DNA from: Gluconobacter frateurii
GTDB taxonomy: Bacteria; Pseudomonadota; Alphaproteobacteria; Acetobacterales; Acetobacteraceae
Direction: 5' to 3'
DNA length: 64,000 bases
Assembly: GCF_002723955.1 (NCBI RefSeq)
Contig: NZ_BEWN01000004.1
Location: 248,001-312,000 of the forward strand
Every line of letters begins with the position of its first letter. The stretch's first letter is position 1. The notes beneath the pieces are model-generated. The model was not told the DNA's origin, did not search any database, and saw only the letters and a list, made by a program, of their open reading frames with translations. Both the position numbers and the translations under genes were made by a program. Of the stretch, positions 21,498 through 31,106 are shown one piece after another.

Positions 21498-24156
21498 GTC
21501 GTACCAGAGCCGCCTTGAACCGTTCGAGGTCGTGCTCGAAGGTTTCAAGGCGCTGACGGTTTTCCTCAACCACTTCAGGCTTTGCGCGTGCAACAAAATC
21601 AGCGTTGTCCAGTTTGCGGCGGACCTTAACAATCTCACCTTCGTTCTTGCTGATCTCTTTTGCAAGTCGCGCACGCTCTGCATCGAGGTCAATAAGCCCT
21701 TCAAGGGGAATAAAAATAGTTGCCTCGTCCAGAACGACCTGAGCGGCATTACGGGGCATGTCGCCTGTCAGAACGTCGACTTCCGAAACACGTGCCATGC
21801 GACCAATGGCCTCTTCCCAAGTTTTGGCGCGGGCTAGATTTTCCGGGGATGCATCCCGGAAAATCAAAGGAGCCTTCTGGGACGGCGGAATGTTCATTTC
21901 CGAACGGACAGTCCGAATTTCACTGATCAGTCGCACGACCCAGTCAAGTTCTGCCCGCGCCTCTTCGGCGCCTTGAACAGTCATGGCCTCCGGCCAGCGT
22001 ATGCTGGTGAAGTCACCATGATAGCCGAGTTGTTCCCAGAGCGTCGCTGTTACAAATGGTGTCACTGGCTGCATCAGGCGGAGAATCAGACCAAGGACAT
22101 GAGCACTGACCGCGCGCAGTTCGGTTGTTTCTTCGTTGTCAGCCGCAAATACCGGCTTGGAGAATTCTACAAACCAGTCACAGAAGCAGCTCCACACGAA
22201 GCGGTAGCAGCAGTTTGCATATTCGTCGAAACGATAGGCTGACAATGCCTGCTGCGCTTCGGCAATTGCTGTATTGGCTTCTGTGAGAATCCAGCGGCTG
22301 AGGCTTCCCTGCACTTTGGCTGCGTCGAAGTCGGCCACAGGCGCTGCGCCGTTCATTTCGAGGAAACGTGCCGCATTCCAGAGCTTGGTTACGAAGGCGC
22401 GATGTTCTTCAACGCGCTTTCTGCCAAGCTTGATGTCTCGTCCCGGTCCGGTTCCTGCGCAGATTGCCAGCCGTGTGGCATCGGCGCCGAATTCTGCGAT
22501 CAGATCCAGAGGGTCGAGGCCATTTCCTTTGGACTTGGACATTTTCTGTCCTTTTTCGTCCCGGACGAGGCCATGGATCAGAACCGTACGGAACGGAACG
22601 TCATCCATGAAATGCAGACCCATCATCATCATTCTGGCAACCCAGAAGAAGATGATGTCGAAACCTGTGACCAGCACGCTGGTTGGATAATACCGCGCCA
22701 GTTCCGGGGTCTTGTCGGGCCAGCCGAGCGTCGTGAACGGCCAGAGGCCCGAACTGAACCATGTGTCCAGAACGTCTTCGTCCTGTGTGAGTAGTATACC
22801 CTCGCCGGCCTGTGCCTGAGCTTCGGCCTCGTTTTCAGCAACAAAAACGCTTCCGTCTGGAGCATACCAGGCGGGAATGCGATGTCCCCACCAGAGCTGG
22901 CGGCTAATGCACCATGGTTGAAGATCCCGCATCCAGGCGAAGAACGTATTCTGCCACTGACGAGGCTCAAATACGATTTTGCCGTTCTCGACTGCTTCGA
23001 CCGCCGGACCAGAAAGCTTCTGGGCATCGCAATACCACTGGAGTGTGAGACGGGGTTCGACGATGGCGCCTCCACGTTCCGCATAAGGGACCTGAAGTTT
23101 GTGAGGCTCGATTTTTTCAAGCCATTCCAGACGTTCAAGCTCGGACACAATCCGCTTGCGTCCCTCTTCCCGGCTCAGGCCGGTCAGAGAATTTACAAAT
23201 TCTATGGATGCGAGGCCTTCAACGTCCTGCAATTCGCTGCGAATTTCATCAAGCCATATGCATGCTGTTTCATCGAGCATGGTAGGGGCCGGCAGATCAT
23301 GACGCTTGCCAACTTCAAAATCGTTGAAGTCATGTGCTGGCGTGATTTTGACGGCCCCCGTACCCTTTTCCGGATCGGAATGAAGGTCTGCTACGATTGG
23401 GATGCGTCGGCCTGTCAGAGGCAGCGTGACCAGTTTGCCGATCATGTCAGCATAACGTTCATCTTCAGGGTGAACGGCTACGGCAACGTCCGCCAGCATT
23501 GTTTCAGGGCGAGTGGTGGCCACGGTAATGGTTCTGCCATCCTCAAGCGGATAGCGGATGTACCACATTGAGCCCTTGGTTTCGCGGTTCTCGACTTCCA
23601 AGTCCGAAATTGCGGAGCGGAAGCTGGGATCCCAATTTACCAGCCGGCGGTCACGGTAAATGATGCCTTCCTGATGAAGCTGAACGAAGACTTTTCGAAC
23701 GGCTTTCGATAGGCCCTCATCCATTGTGAAGCGCTCACGCTCCCAGTCGGCTGAGGCACCAAGCTTACGAAGCTGCTGAACGATTTCACCACCAGACTGC
23801 TGTTTCCAGTCCCAGACGCGCTCCAGAAAGCCTTCGCGCCCAAGTGCTGTCCGGCTTACGCCTTCCTTATCCAGAGCACGCTCGACAACCATCTGGGTTG
23901 CGATACCTGCGTGGTCGGTGCCTGGCTGCCAGAGGACATTGAAGCCTTCCTGACGCTTCCAGCGGATCAGGATGTCCTGAAGGGTAAAAGTCAGGGCATG
24001 GCCGAGATGAAGGGTACCCGTGACATTGGGGGGTGGAAACATGATCGAAAAAGGTATTCCCGGTGCATTCGGGTCAGCACGGAATGCCCCGCTTTTCTCC
24101 CAGTTTTCGTACAGGGAGGTTTCGTGTTCAGCGGGAACAAAACTTTTTTCGAGCAT
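21490..24156 (-). CDS. valS: Valyl-tRNA synthetase
   Basis: Class I aminoacyl-tRNA synthetase that charges tRNA-Val. The 888 residues include the HIGH-type motif in PPPNVTGTLHLGHALTF, KMSKSKGNGLDPLD, the editing (CP1) domain (TTRPETMLADVAVAVHPED), an anticodon-binding domain and a C-terminal coiled coil (AERARLAKEISKNEGEIVKVRRKL). It is in the minus-strand order tolC-like, popZ-like, valS, hydrolase; the first three are neighbours in many Alphaproteobacteria. Confidence 0.97.
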   Translation of the reverse strand: MLEKSFVPAEHETSLYENWEKSGAFRADPNAPGIPFSIMFPPPNVTGTLHLGHALTFTLQDILIRWKRQEGFNVLWQPGTDHAGIATQMVVERALDKEGVSRTALGREGFLERVWDWKQQSGGEIVQQLRKLGASADWERERFTMDEGLSKAVRKVFVQLHQEGIIYRDRRLVNWDPSFRSAISDLEVENRETKGSMWYIRYPLEDGRTITVATTRPETMLADVAVAVHPEDERYADMIGKLVTLPLTGRRIPIVADLHSDPEKGTGAVKITPAHDFNDFEVGKRHDLPAPTMLDETACIWLDEIRSELQDVEGLASIEFVNSLTGLSREEGRKRIVSELERLEWLEKIEPHKLQVPYAERGGAIVEPRLTLQWYCDAQKLSGPAVEAVENGKIVFEPRQWQNTFFAWMRDLQPWCISRQLWWGHRIPAWYAPDGSVFVAENEAEAQAQAGEGILLTQDEDVLDTWFSSGLWPFTTLGWPDKTPELARYYPTSVLVTGFDIIFFWVARMMMMGLHFMDDVPFRTVLIHGLVRDEKGQKMSKSKGNGLDPLDLIAEFGADATRLAICAGTGPGRDIKLGRKRVEEHRAFVTKLWNAARFLEMNGAAPVADFDAAKVQGSLSRWILTEANTAIAEAQQALSAYRFDEYANCCYRFVWSCFCDWFVEFSKPVFAADNEETTELRAVSAHVLGLILRLMQPVTPFVTATLWEQLGYHGDFTSIRWPEAMTVQGAEEARAELDWVVRLISEIRTVRSEMNIPPSQKAPLIFRDASPENLARAKTWEEAIGRMARVSEVDVLTGDMPRNAAQVVLDEATIFIPLEGLIDLDAERARLAKEISKNEGEIVKVRRKLDNADFVARAKPEVVEENRQRLETFEHDLERFKAALVRLG

Positions 24157-24211
24157 GATAATCCAGAAAGATCAGCGACGGCTGTTAGAGTGGAAAACGA
24201 ATAGAAGCTTT

Positions 24212-24712
24212 TCAGCTGTTGGGGCGGAGGCGTGCAATCTCGGCGCGGACCAGGATTTCCACCAGTGATGGAAGATGAGCGTCCATCCAGGTCCGAACCA
24301 TGGCCCGCACTTCTGTACGTACCATATCCTCAATTGTCATCCCGCTTCCATTGCTGATGACAGTATCAGATGGGATGACCTTGCTGGCCCGTTCGCTAAA
24401 TGCGCTCTGAAGATCTCTGAGAGAATGTTCAGCCGCGGCAATGGTCTGGGCACCCATAAGGTCGTCAGCTGCGGAATTTTCCCGTGTCTGCTGATCGGTC
24501 TCAGTGGCACCGCTAGGGGCAGACACCATCATGGAGGGATCAAGGGTAAGCTCATCCTGAGGTGTGGCTGATGTCATAAGCTGGCCCTTTTTATCCTTGT
24601 TGATCGTGTCGTCATGCAGGATCCGACGGATCGAGCTGAGAACGGTTTCAATTGTGTCATCATCACTGCCCGGATCGGGCTGCGGTTGGGAAATCATGGG
24701 CTGCAAAATCAT
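24212..24712 (-). CDS. popZ: PopZ-like polar organizing protein (DUF2497)
   Basis: Family members form polar microdomains that anchor the chromosome origin via ParB. Visible are a short N-terminal helix (DDDTIETVLSSIRRILHDD), a long acidic low-complexity middle and the C-terminal oligomerisation region (IEDMVRTEVRAMVRTWMDAHLPSLVEILVRAEIARL), which together are the PopZ pattern. The start is uncertain: ATG 24712 (166 residues) or ATG 24697 (161); neither has a strong Shine-Dalgarno. It lies between the tolC-like gene and valS, as in many Alphaproteobacteria. Confidence 0.8.
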   Translation of the reverse strand: MILQPMISQPQPDPGSDDDTIETVLSSIRRILHDDTINKDKKGQLMTSATPQDELTLDPSMMVSAPSGATETDQQTRENSAADDLMGAQTIAAAEHSLRDLQSAFSERASKVIPSDTVISNGSGMTIEDMVRTEVRAMVRTWMDAHLPSLVEILVRAEIARLRPNS

Positions 24713-24732
24713 CCGCGGCTTATAGGAAAAAT

Positions 24733-26190
24733 TTAACGCCCGGGCTGGTTGATGGCGTAATCGCTCGTTCCCCACAGCTTGTTCTTAACGGCGTTATAAT
24801 AGGCTTTTTCGTCATACAGGGGCACACCAAGCTTCAGGTCTGACGCTGTTAGACGGCCGACAGATGCCGCTACCGCGTACGATGACAGTACCAGATTGGA
24901 AAGATGCTGTACGAGAGCCTGTTGAGCTGAAAGAAGCGTCTGCTGCTGCTGTAGAACTGCAAGGGTCGTGCTGGTGCCAACAAGCGCCTGTCGTTCCACG
25001 CCATCCAGCGCAATCACGTTGGCAGAAATGGCTACGCGATCACTGGCGATGGACTGCTTGTAGGCAACCATCTGCTGCCAGCTCGCAGCAGCTTTCTGAA
25101 GAGCCTGTCGGCGTTGCACGTCGACTTCCCGGTGTGCGGCCTGAGTCTGCTGGCGCGCGCCGCGAATGGCGGCGTATTCCGATCCCCCCTGATAGAGGGG
25201 TATCTGGAATGCGATGACGCCATACTTGTTGTCAGTCAGGGACCGGCTGTAACCCTGATTGACGGAGTGCATGTAATTCAGTTCCGCAGAGACCTTAGGC
25301 ATGATGGCCGAAATCTGGACAGAGACGTTGTCTTTTTGTTGTGCTTCCGTGAAGAGCGCATTGACGACATTCGGATTGTTCTGAACCGCCAGCGCAACCG
25401 CTTCTTTTTCGCTTTTTACAGGAAGATTTAGGGGCTGAGGCGGTTCGAGGTTTGGAGCGGCTGCAATGCCAATGATTTGCAGGTATGTGGCCTGCGCACT
25501 CTGAAGGGTACCTTCTGACTGCTGGCGTTGTGCGGTAGCGCTTGCCAGCGCCGCCTGCGCCTGCGCGACATCCGTACGGGTGATTTCTCCAACATGGAAG
25601 CGCTCTTCAGTAGCCTGAAGCTGCTGTTGAAGTACCCGTTCGTTGTTGATGGCCAACTGAAGAAGCTGCTCGTCTTCAATTACACCGACATATGCGTTCA
25701 CGACGTTGGTAAAAACTTCCTGCTCGGTCGCAATCAGTTTCGCGCGCTCAGCCATAACCTGATTGGTTGCTGCATGGATGCTGGCGAGTGTTTTGCCGCC
25801 CTGATAGAGAGGCTGGGAAATATTTACGCCGCCATTATAGCCAGGGGTCTTGTAAGTAACATTGCTCCCCAAAGACCCACCTGTTGATGCGTAATTGGTT
25901 CGGCCGTCGTAATAGCTCAGATTCATTGTGGTCTGGATTGTCGGGTGCCACCCGGCCATGGCTGTTGGCACCTGCTCATCCGTCGCACGAAGACGTGCGC
26001 GCTCTTCCCTGAGGGTGGGATTGGTCAGATAGGCAGTAGAAAGGGCTTCCTGCAACGTATGCGGAACAAAGGTTGGCGAACCGCTTCCATCATATTTCTG
26101 AGCAAGAGCGGTGCCGCTCAGGAGGAAGGTCAGAAGACCCAGCCCCAGAGGACCAGTGATTGTCTTTGCGCCGTTGCATCCTGAAGTCAT
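24733..26190 (-). CDS. TolC family outer membrane efflux protein
   Basis: Outer-membrane channel of tripartite efflux or type I secretion systems. The 485-residue protein has a signal peptide (GPLGLGLLTFLLSGTALA) and two repeats of long heptad-rich helices. Family motifs include TLQEALSTAYLTNPTLREERARLRATDEQV, ISQPLYQGG, VGEITRTDVAQAQAALASA and QIPLYQGGSEYAAIRGARQQ. GGCAGGATATC precedes the ATG. No inner-membrane pump or adaptor is encoded nearby, so it is probably a shared TolC. Confidence 0.93.
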   Translation of the reverse strand: MTSGCNGAKTITGPLGLGLLTFLLSGTALAQKYDGSGSPTFVPHTLQEALSTAYLTNPTLREERARLRATDEQVPTAMAGWHPTIQTTMNLSYYDGRTNYASTGGSLGSNVTYKTPGYNGGVNISQPLYQGGKTLASIHAATNQVMAERAKLIATEQEVFTNVVNAYVGVIEDEQLLQLAINNERVLQQQLQATEERFHVGEITRTDVAQAQAALASATAQRQQSEGTLQSAQATYLQIIGIAAAPNLEPPQPLNLPVKSEKEAVALAVQNNPNVVNALFTEAQQKDNVSVQISAIMPKVSAELNYMHSVNQGYSRSLTDNKYGVIAFQIPLYQGGSEYAAIRGARQQTQAAHREVDVQRRQALQKAAASWQQMVAYKQSIASDRVAISANVIALDGVERQALVGTSTTLAVLQQQQTLLSAQQALVQHLSNLVLSSYAVAASVGRLTASDLKLGVPLYDEKAYYNAVKNKLWGTSDYAINQPGR

Positions 26191-26342
26191 GAGATATCCT
26201 GCCGTCTGAACACTGTATCGCAGCGTTTCGTGAATCAGCTCTTAATAGCCTGTTCATTCCAAGAAGAAAAATCCTCTTGTGGATTGAAATATCTCTCTTG
26301 ACCAAAACGCTCTGAAAGACGATACAGCGCCTGTCTCCCCGA

Positions 26343-26416
26343 GGTCCGGTGGCAGAATGGTGATGTAGCGGACTGCAAATCCGCGAATGTGGGTTCGATT
26401 CCCGCCCGGACCTCCA
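26343..26416 (+). tRNA. tRNA-Cys (anticodon GCA)
   Basis: A 74-base cloverleaf with acceptor GGTCCGG/CCGGACC, anticodon stem GCGGA/TCCGC with loop CTGCAAA (GCA), T arm GTGGGTTCGATTCCCGC, discriminator T and an encoded CCA. The D arm (GCA...TGT) follows the typical tRNA-Cys form. It lies alone between the divergently oriented tolC-like promoter and glk. Confidence 0.96.
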
Positions 26417-26464
26417 GGAGACCTTATTTATCCCCCTGAAAATCCAGTCGTTTTGCCCACTCCC

Positions 26465-27433
26465 TCAGGAGTGAGCTTCTGCATATGCTGCTGCTGCGCC
26501 GAACAGGCCTGGCTGAGGATGTGTGATGATCTTGACGGGCATTTCGCTCATCATGGTCTCAAAGCGTCCTTTGGCAACGAAGCGCTCCGCAAATCCGGAC
26601 TCTCCAAGAATTCCTGCCAGACGCAGACCCAGGCCTCCTGCAATGACAACGCCCTGTGCTCCGTGTGCGAGAGCCAGGTCGCCCGAAATTGCGCCAAGGC
26701 TCAGGCAGAATCGTTCAAGAGCGGCAGCTGCAATCGTATCTGAGCCTTCCATTGCGTTCTGCCAGAGGGTTTTGTTGTCCCGCAGTGTAATGGGGAGTCC
26801 CTGTTGTTCTGCAATGACTTCATAAAGATTGGTCAGACCCGGCCCTGACACGATCCGCTCTGCTGAGACACGACGAAAACGTTGACGCAGGGCCTTCAGG
26901 ATCCGGTCTTCCACGTCATCAAGTGGCGGGTAGTCCAGATGGCCGCCTTCGGTCTCCATGACAAAATACTTCGACCCGCGGCGCAGGAGGCATGCAGCAC
27001 CAAGTCCCGTACCAGGACCGACGATGGTGATCGCTCCTTGGGGGGGAAGGTCAATGTCCGGCCCGCAAAGATGTTGCATGTAGGAAGAATCAACCTGCGC
27101 TACGGCATGGGCAACTGCACCGAAATCATTGACCAGAACAAAATTGTCCAGATGCAAACGCTGAGCCAGCTGGGCCGGATGGATGATCCAGGGATTGTTC
27201 GTCATCTTCAGGATTTCGCCCGTAACCGGGCAGGCGACAGCAATACCCGCTTCTTTGGGCATCGGACGGTCAAGGGAGCGGCCAAAAGCTTCCCATGCAA
27301 GGGCAAGGCTGGCGTGCTCGGCACATTTCAGGGTGACAGCTTCCCCAAGCTCGACGACTTTCCCGTTCTCGATGCTTGCAATCGCGAAACGGGCGTGGGT
27401 GCCGCCGATGTCGACCGCAACGATTTCCCTCAT
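26465..27433 (-). CDS. glk: Glucokinase
   Basis: Phosphorylates cytoplasmic glucose with ATP to glucose-6-phosphate, feeding the pentose phosphate or Entner-Doudoroff route. The 322 residues have the ATPase phosphate loop (VAVDIGGTHARFAIA), VNDFGAVAHAV, GPGTGLGAACLL and METEGGHLDYPP, the last with catalytic and zinc-like glucokinase residues. It belongs to the E. coli-type Glk family rather than the ROK repressors, since there is no N-terminal DNA-binding domain. Confidence 0.95.
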   Translation of the reverse strand: MREIVAVDIGGTHARFAIASIENGKVVELGEAVTLKCAEHASLALAWEAFGRSLDRPMPKEAGIAVACPVTGEILKMTNNPWIIHPAQLAQRLHLDNFVLVNDFGAVAHAVAQVDSSYMQHLCGPDIDLPPQGAITIVGPGTGLGAACLLRRGSKYFVMETEGGHLDYPPLDDVEDRILKALRQRFRRVSAERIVSGPGLTNLYEVIAEQQGLPITLRDNKTLWQNAMEGSDTIAAAALERFCLSLGAISGDLALAHGAQGVVIAGGLGLRLAGILGESGFAERFVAKGRFETMMSEMPVKIITHPQPGLFGAAAAYAEAHS

Positions 27434-27524
27434 GACAACTTTCCTCTGGCCTGTCTGGCGGGTTCAATGTGGAAGCAGTCGCTTACCGGCTGCGTTGCGT
27501 CAAGTTAACGAGAGGATGCTTTTC

Positions 27525-28343
27525 CTAATTTGACGCACTCTGTCGCACTTCTGCGGATCGCAACAGGCGGTGCGCAATTGGTCGGGGGACCAGCATTTCT
27601 AGCAGGCGAGCGAGTGCAAATGGCCACGGGAACATGAGATGGGCTCTTCCCTGACCGATTGCGCGAGCAATCAGGCGTGCTGCCTTGCGGGAAGAAACGA
27701 GGAAAGGTCGGGCTCCTTCCAGGCGCTGACTCATCGGCGTGTCCACATAGCCGGGAGAGACTAGCGTGATATGGACATTATGCGGTGTCATAGCTGCGTG
27801 AAGAGCCGTACTGAACCGGGCCAGCCCAGCTTTGGAGCCGCTATAGGCTGTGGCAATCGGCAGATCGTGGAAGGCTGCGACAGAACCGATCAGGGCAATG
27901 TTGCCTCCTCCACGGGTGATCATTCTCCGGGCCATTTCGGTCGCCAGTGTGACGGGCGTTGTAAAATTGACCAGTGAGATGGTCTTTACCTGCTCGGGAA
28001 GTTCCGTGAGTTCACCTTCCGGCCGGATATCGCCAAGGCCAGCAGCCAGAATAAGAATATCGACTGGAGTGTTGTCATCCGCGGAGCGAAGGGCCTGAAG
28101 CGCTGCCTCAGGGTCACAGAGATCCAGCGCCAGTGTTTCGGTCGTCGCGCCGTGTCTGGCAGCCTGCGCGGCGACCTGGTCGAGGCGTGTCTGGTTGCGT
28201 CCCCATAAAATGAGATGTGTGCCAGCCCGCGCATAATGAAGCGCAAGGGCTTCTCCGATGCCGCTTGAGGCCCCGGTGATCAGGATGCGTGATTGAAGAC
28301 CGGGCCTGTTGGGCGGTGTCGATGTCATGGAAGAAAGATCCAT
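27525..28343 (-). CDS. SDR family NAD(P)-dependent oxidoreductase
   Basis: A classical short-chain dehydrogenase of 272 residues. The cofactor motif is TGASSGIGEALALHYA; catalytic Ser is in IALIGSVAAF and Tyr/Lys in YSGSKAG, with LVSPGYVDTPM after it. The sequence is closest in style to the YbbO/DltE-like SDRs that act on aldehydes or fatty acyl substrates, but the substrate cannot be read from it. ATG 28328 is an alternative start. It diverges from the GNAT-like gene. Confidence 0.88.
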   Translation of the reverse strand: MDLSSMTSTPPNRPGLQSRILITGASSGIGEALALHYARAGTHLILWGRNQTRLDQVAAQAARHGATTETLALDLCDPEAALQALRSADDNTPVDILILAAGLGDIRPEGELTELPEQVKTISLVNFTTPVTLATEMARRMITRGGGNIALIGSVAAFHDLPIATAYSGSKAGLARFSTALHAAMTPHNVHITLVSPGYVDTPMSQRLEGARPFLVSSRKAARLIARAIGQGRAHLMFPWPFALARLLEMLVPRPIAHRLLRSAEVRQSASN

Positions 28344-28480
28344 ATATTGAAAGTCATGGTCGGATTGATGGTGGAAAGGTATAGCCTTCCCGTGCCAGAA
28401 GATGCGACCCCGTGCCTGAACAGCACGCTACCCTTTATTCCGGAACCTGTTTTCCAACCAGAGGTGCAAGGCCCGACCCT

Positions 28481-29650
28481 ATGACATCGCCCGCTCCGCA
28501 AGATGATCTAGTAGTCCGTCCAGTTACGACGCGGGCACATCTAAAGCTCTTCATCACCCTGCCCCGTCGTATCTACGCTGGAATGCCCGGCTTTGTTCCT
28601 TCGCTGGACATGGAACAGAACGACCTTCTCAATCCTCGCAAGGCTGCCATTTTCCGTCACTCCAGCATCCGCTATTTTCTGGCGTGGCGTGGCAATACCC
28701 CGGTTGGGCGAATTGCGGCGATTGTGGACCATCGTGCGATCGAATTCTGGGGCGAAAAGATCGGCTCCTTCGGAGCACTGGATGCAGTTCCGGAAGCCTC
28801 TGTCGTATCTGCGCTGCTGGATGCTGCACGGCACTGGCTCCGGTTACAGGGCATGGAACGTGTTCGTGGTCCCGTGACGCTCAGTGGAAATGGTGAGTCC
28901 GGCCTAATGATTGAGGGACAGGACCAGCCTCTGATGATTGCGATGCCGTGGCATCCCAAGCTGCTCGGTCAGCTGGTGGAAGCCGCAGGCTATGAGCGTA
29001 CGGAAGATCTGCTGAGTTACAAGCTGGATCTGACGGACGACAGCGAATCGATTTTCCGTGTTCCGGGTGATCTGACGATTGGCGAAGGACGTCTTGGGTC
29101 AATCTCTCTGACGCGGCTCTCCAAGAAGCAGATTGCGGCCCAGGGGGAAGTCCTGCGGACGCTCTATAACGATGCCTGGAGCGGGAAGTACAACTTCGTT
29201 CCCCTTCAGGACTATGAAATGAAGGCGATGATCGACCAGCTCAAGCCCCTGCTGCGGCCTGAGCACTATGTGCAGATTGATCAGGATGGGGAGCCTGTTG
29301 CCATGGCTCTGGTCGTTCCGAACCTTTACGACATTGCTGGCGATCTTGGTGGTGATCCTTCGCCATTGGGTTGGGTGAAGCTTGGTGTTCGCCTTGGACT
29401 TCACCGGTTCCACTCTGCGCGCGTGATCCTGCTGGGTGTGACCCGGAAGCTTCATGGAACCATGCTCGGCTCTCTGCTGCCGTCCCTGGCGATTTCAGAA
29501 CTGCTGCGCCGTGGTCAGTCTCTCCCTTACAAATGGGTCGAGCTGGGGTGGATCCAGGAATCCGATACACGGATGAAAAATCTGGCTGAAGCTGTCGTGC
29601 CGCATCCTTACAAGCGGTATCGCCTGTACGAGTGCCCGATCGAGGGCTGA
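28481..29650 (+). CDS. GNAT-like acyltransferase of unknown substrate
   Basis: A conserved 389-residue protein starting MTSPAPQDDLVVRPVTTRAHL; GCAAGG lies about 10 bases upstream. Its N-terminal part resembles GNAT acyltransferases (VGRIAAIVDHRAIEF, IGSFGALDAVPEASVVSALLDAARHWLRLQGMERVRGP), and a second such module is suggested in the C-terminal half (VAMALVVPNLYDIAGDLG, GSLLPSLAISELLRRGQSLPYKWVELGWIQESDTRM). I do not know a characterised member. It ends in a hairpin shared with the thiL 3' end. Confidence 0.65.
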   Translation: MTSPAPQDDLVVRPVTTRAHLKLFITLPRRIYAGMPGFVPSLDMEQNDLLNPRKAAIFRHSSIRYFLAWRGNTPVGRIAAIVDHRAIEFWGEKIGSFGALDAVPEASVVSALLDAARHWLRLQGMERVRGPVTLSGNGESGLMIEGQDQPLMIAMPWHPKLLGQLVEAAGYERTEDLLSYKLDLTDDSESIFRVPGDLTIGEGRLGSISLTRLSKKQIAAQGEVLRTLYNDAWSGKYNFVPLQDYEMKAMIDQLKPLLRPEHYVQIDQDGEPVAMALVVPNLYDIAGDLGGDPSPLGWVKLGVRLGLHRFHSARVILLGVTRKLHGTMLGSLLPSLAISELLRRGQSLPYKWVELGWIQESDTRMKNLAEAVVPHPYKRYRLYECPIEG

Positions 29651-29655
29651 GAGCC

Positions 29656-29696
29656 AAAGGAGGTGGCAGCGTTCAGAAGTGCTGCCATCCTCCTTT
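29656..29696 (+). terminator. Hairpin between convergent GNAT-like gene and thiL
   Basis: Near-perfect 15-bp inverted repeat (AAAGGAGG-TGGCAGC with GCTGCCATCCTCCTTT, one bulged base) around a 10-base loop. The right arm lies inside the last codons of thiL. It could end transcription from the plus-strand gene, although the T run is short. Confidence 0.5.
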
Positions 29697-30620
29697 CAGA
29701 AACTGGATGACTTGCCCGGCCTGATTAAGCGCACGCACGCCGCTCCCTGAGCGGATCGTCCCTATGCGTGTTACGGGAATTTCGGCGTCCCGACAGATCT
29801 GCGCCAGAGAGGCTTCCTGTTCAGGCGGACAGGCCAGAAGCAACTCATAATCGTCGCCCCCCGTCAGGCGTTGCTCCAGCCACTTCGGTCCCAAGGACTT
29901 TGCCTCTGGTGACGCGGGCACGGCATCTGCCTGAAGATCAATGGCGACATCGGACTCTTCAGCAATATGCTGGCAGTCCTGGATAAGCCCGTCTGAAATA
30001 TCCATCGCTGCATGCACGATGCCGTTCAGTGCCAATCCTGTTCTTGGTCGCGGCAGACGATAGCGGTCGGCCAGAAATCCTGACGGATCAGGGACTTTTC
30101 CCTGAAGAGCCAGCAGGCCAAGCGCGGCGTCACCAATTGTGCCCGTCACCCAGAGGCTGTCGCCTGGTTTGGCGCCATTTCGCCGCAGTGCTGTCCCTTT
30201 GTGCAACCGGCCAAATACTGTGGCAGAAAGCACCAGCGGCCCTGACGTTGAGGTTGTGTCACCTCCTAGAAGTATCACGCCGTATCGGGTCTGATCTTCA
30301 GATAGTCCGGATACAAAAGCGCTGAACCAGGTGTCGTTGTGACGAGGTCCGCGGGGAATGGTGACGTTCAGGGTATAGGCATAGGGTGTGGCCCCCATAG
30401 CTGCGATATCTGACAGATTGCAGCGCAGGAGCTTTCGTCCGAGCGTTTCCGGCGGGTCATCCGGAAGAAAATGGACGTTCTCGACCATTGTATCGGTTGA
30501 AATGGCCATTTCCTGCCCCGGAGGGCAGGAAATCAGGGCACAGTCATCTCGAAGGTCGAGACTTTCCCGACCCGCGAGGGGCCGGAAGTGTCGGGCGATG
30601 AAACTGAATTCGCCCGACAT
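29673..30620 (-). CDS. thiL: Thiamine-monophosphate kinase
   Basis: Phosphorylates thiamine monophosphate to the active cofactor thiamine pyrophosphate. The 315-residue PurM/AIRS-like protein shows LRDDCALISCPPGQEMAISTDTMVENVHF, NLSDIAAMGATP, GGDTTSTSGPLVLSATVFG, MDISDGLIQDCQHIAEES and GGDDYELLLACP, all ThiL signatures. It follows nusB by 3 bases, ending an nrdR-nusB-thiL operon. Confidence 0.97.
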   Translation of the reverse strand: MSGEFSFIARHFRPLAGRESLDLRDDCALISCPPGQEMAISTDTMVENVHFLPDDPPETLGRKLLRCNLSDIAAMGATPYAYTLNVTIPRGPRHNDTWFSAFVSGLSEDQTRYGVILLGGDTTSTSGPLVLSATVFGRLHKGTALRRNGAKPGDSLWVTGTIGDAALGLLALQGKVPDPSGFLADRYRLPRPRTGLALNGIVHAAMDISDGLIQDCQHIAEESDVAIDLQADAVPASPEAKSLGPKWLEQRLTGGDDYELLLACPPEQEASLAQICRDAEIPVTRIGTIRSGSGVRALNQAGQVIQFLKGGWQHF

Positions 30621-30623
30621 GGA

Positions 30624-31106
30624 TCAGGCGTTGCCTTCACCGCGACGGCTGAGGGTATCCAGAATGCCGTTTACCATCTTCGGCTCGTCACCGAAGAAGA
30701 AACCATGGGCCACGTCCATATATTCGTTGATGACAATGCGGTCTGGCGTATCGGTCTCTGCGATCTCAAAAACGGCCGCACGCAGCAGGCTGCGTAGGAC
30801 CGGATCAAGACGGGCCATTGGCCACTGTTCTGGCAGCAGGTCGCTCAGTGTGTGATCCACCTTGTCCTGCTTCAGTGTGACACCACGAACGATTTCCTGC
30901 ATCAGGGTAAGGTCTGCATCAGGGATATGGCCGTCTTCGAAAGATGCTGTTGGGCTGACACGGCGGTGGCGGAGGAACTGGTTGAGAACGGTTTCCGCAT
31001 TGTCGCCGGACTGTTCGCACTGGAACAGGGCCTGAACAGCGGCAACGCGGGCGATCGTCCGGCTGCGGCGCGTCGGGTGGCTCGTGGGCGCGTCGGATGC
31101 GGTCAT
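30624..31106 (-). CDS. nusB: Transcription antitermination factor NusB
   Basis: RNA-binding helical protein which with NusE (S10) assembles on boxA during rRNA transcription. The 160 residues include [16 protein letters not shown] at the N-terminus and [53 protein letters not shown] at the C-terminus, as in the family. It overlaps the nrdR stop by four bases (ATGA). Confidence 0.96.
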   Translation of the reverse strand: MTASDAPTSHPTRRSRTIARVAAVQALFQCEQSGDNAETVLNQFLRHRRVSPTASFEDGHIPDADLTLMQEIVRGVTLKQDKVDHTLSDLLPEQWPMARLDPVLRSLLRAAVFEIAETDTPDRIVINEYMDVAHGFFFGDEPKMVNGILDTLSRRGEGNA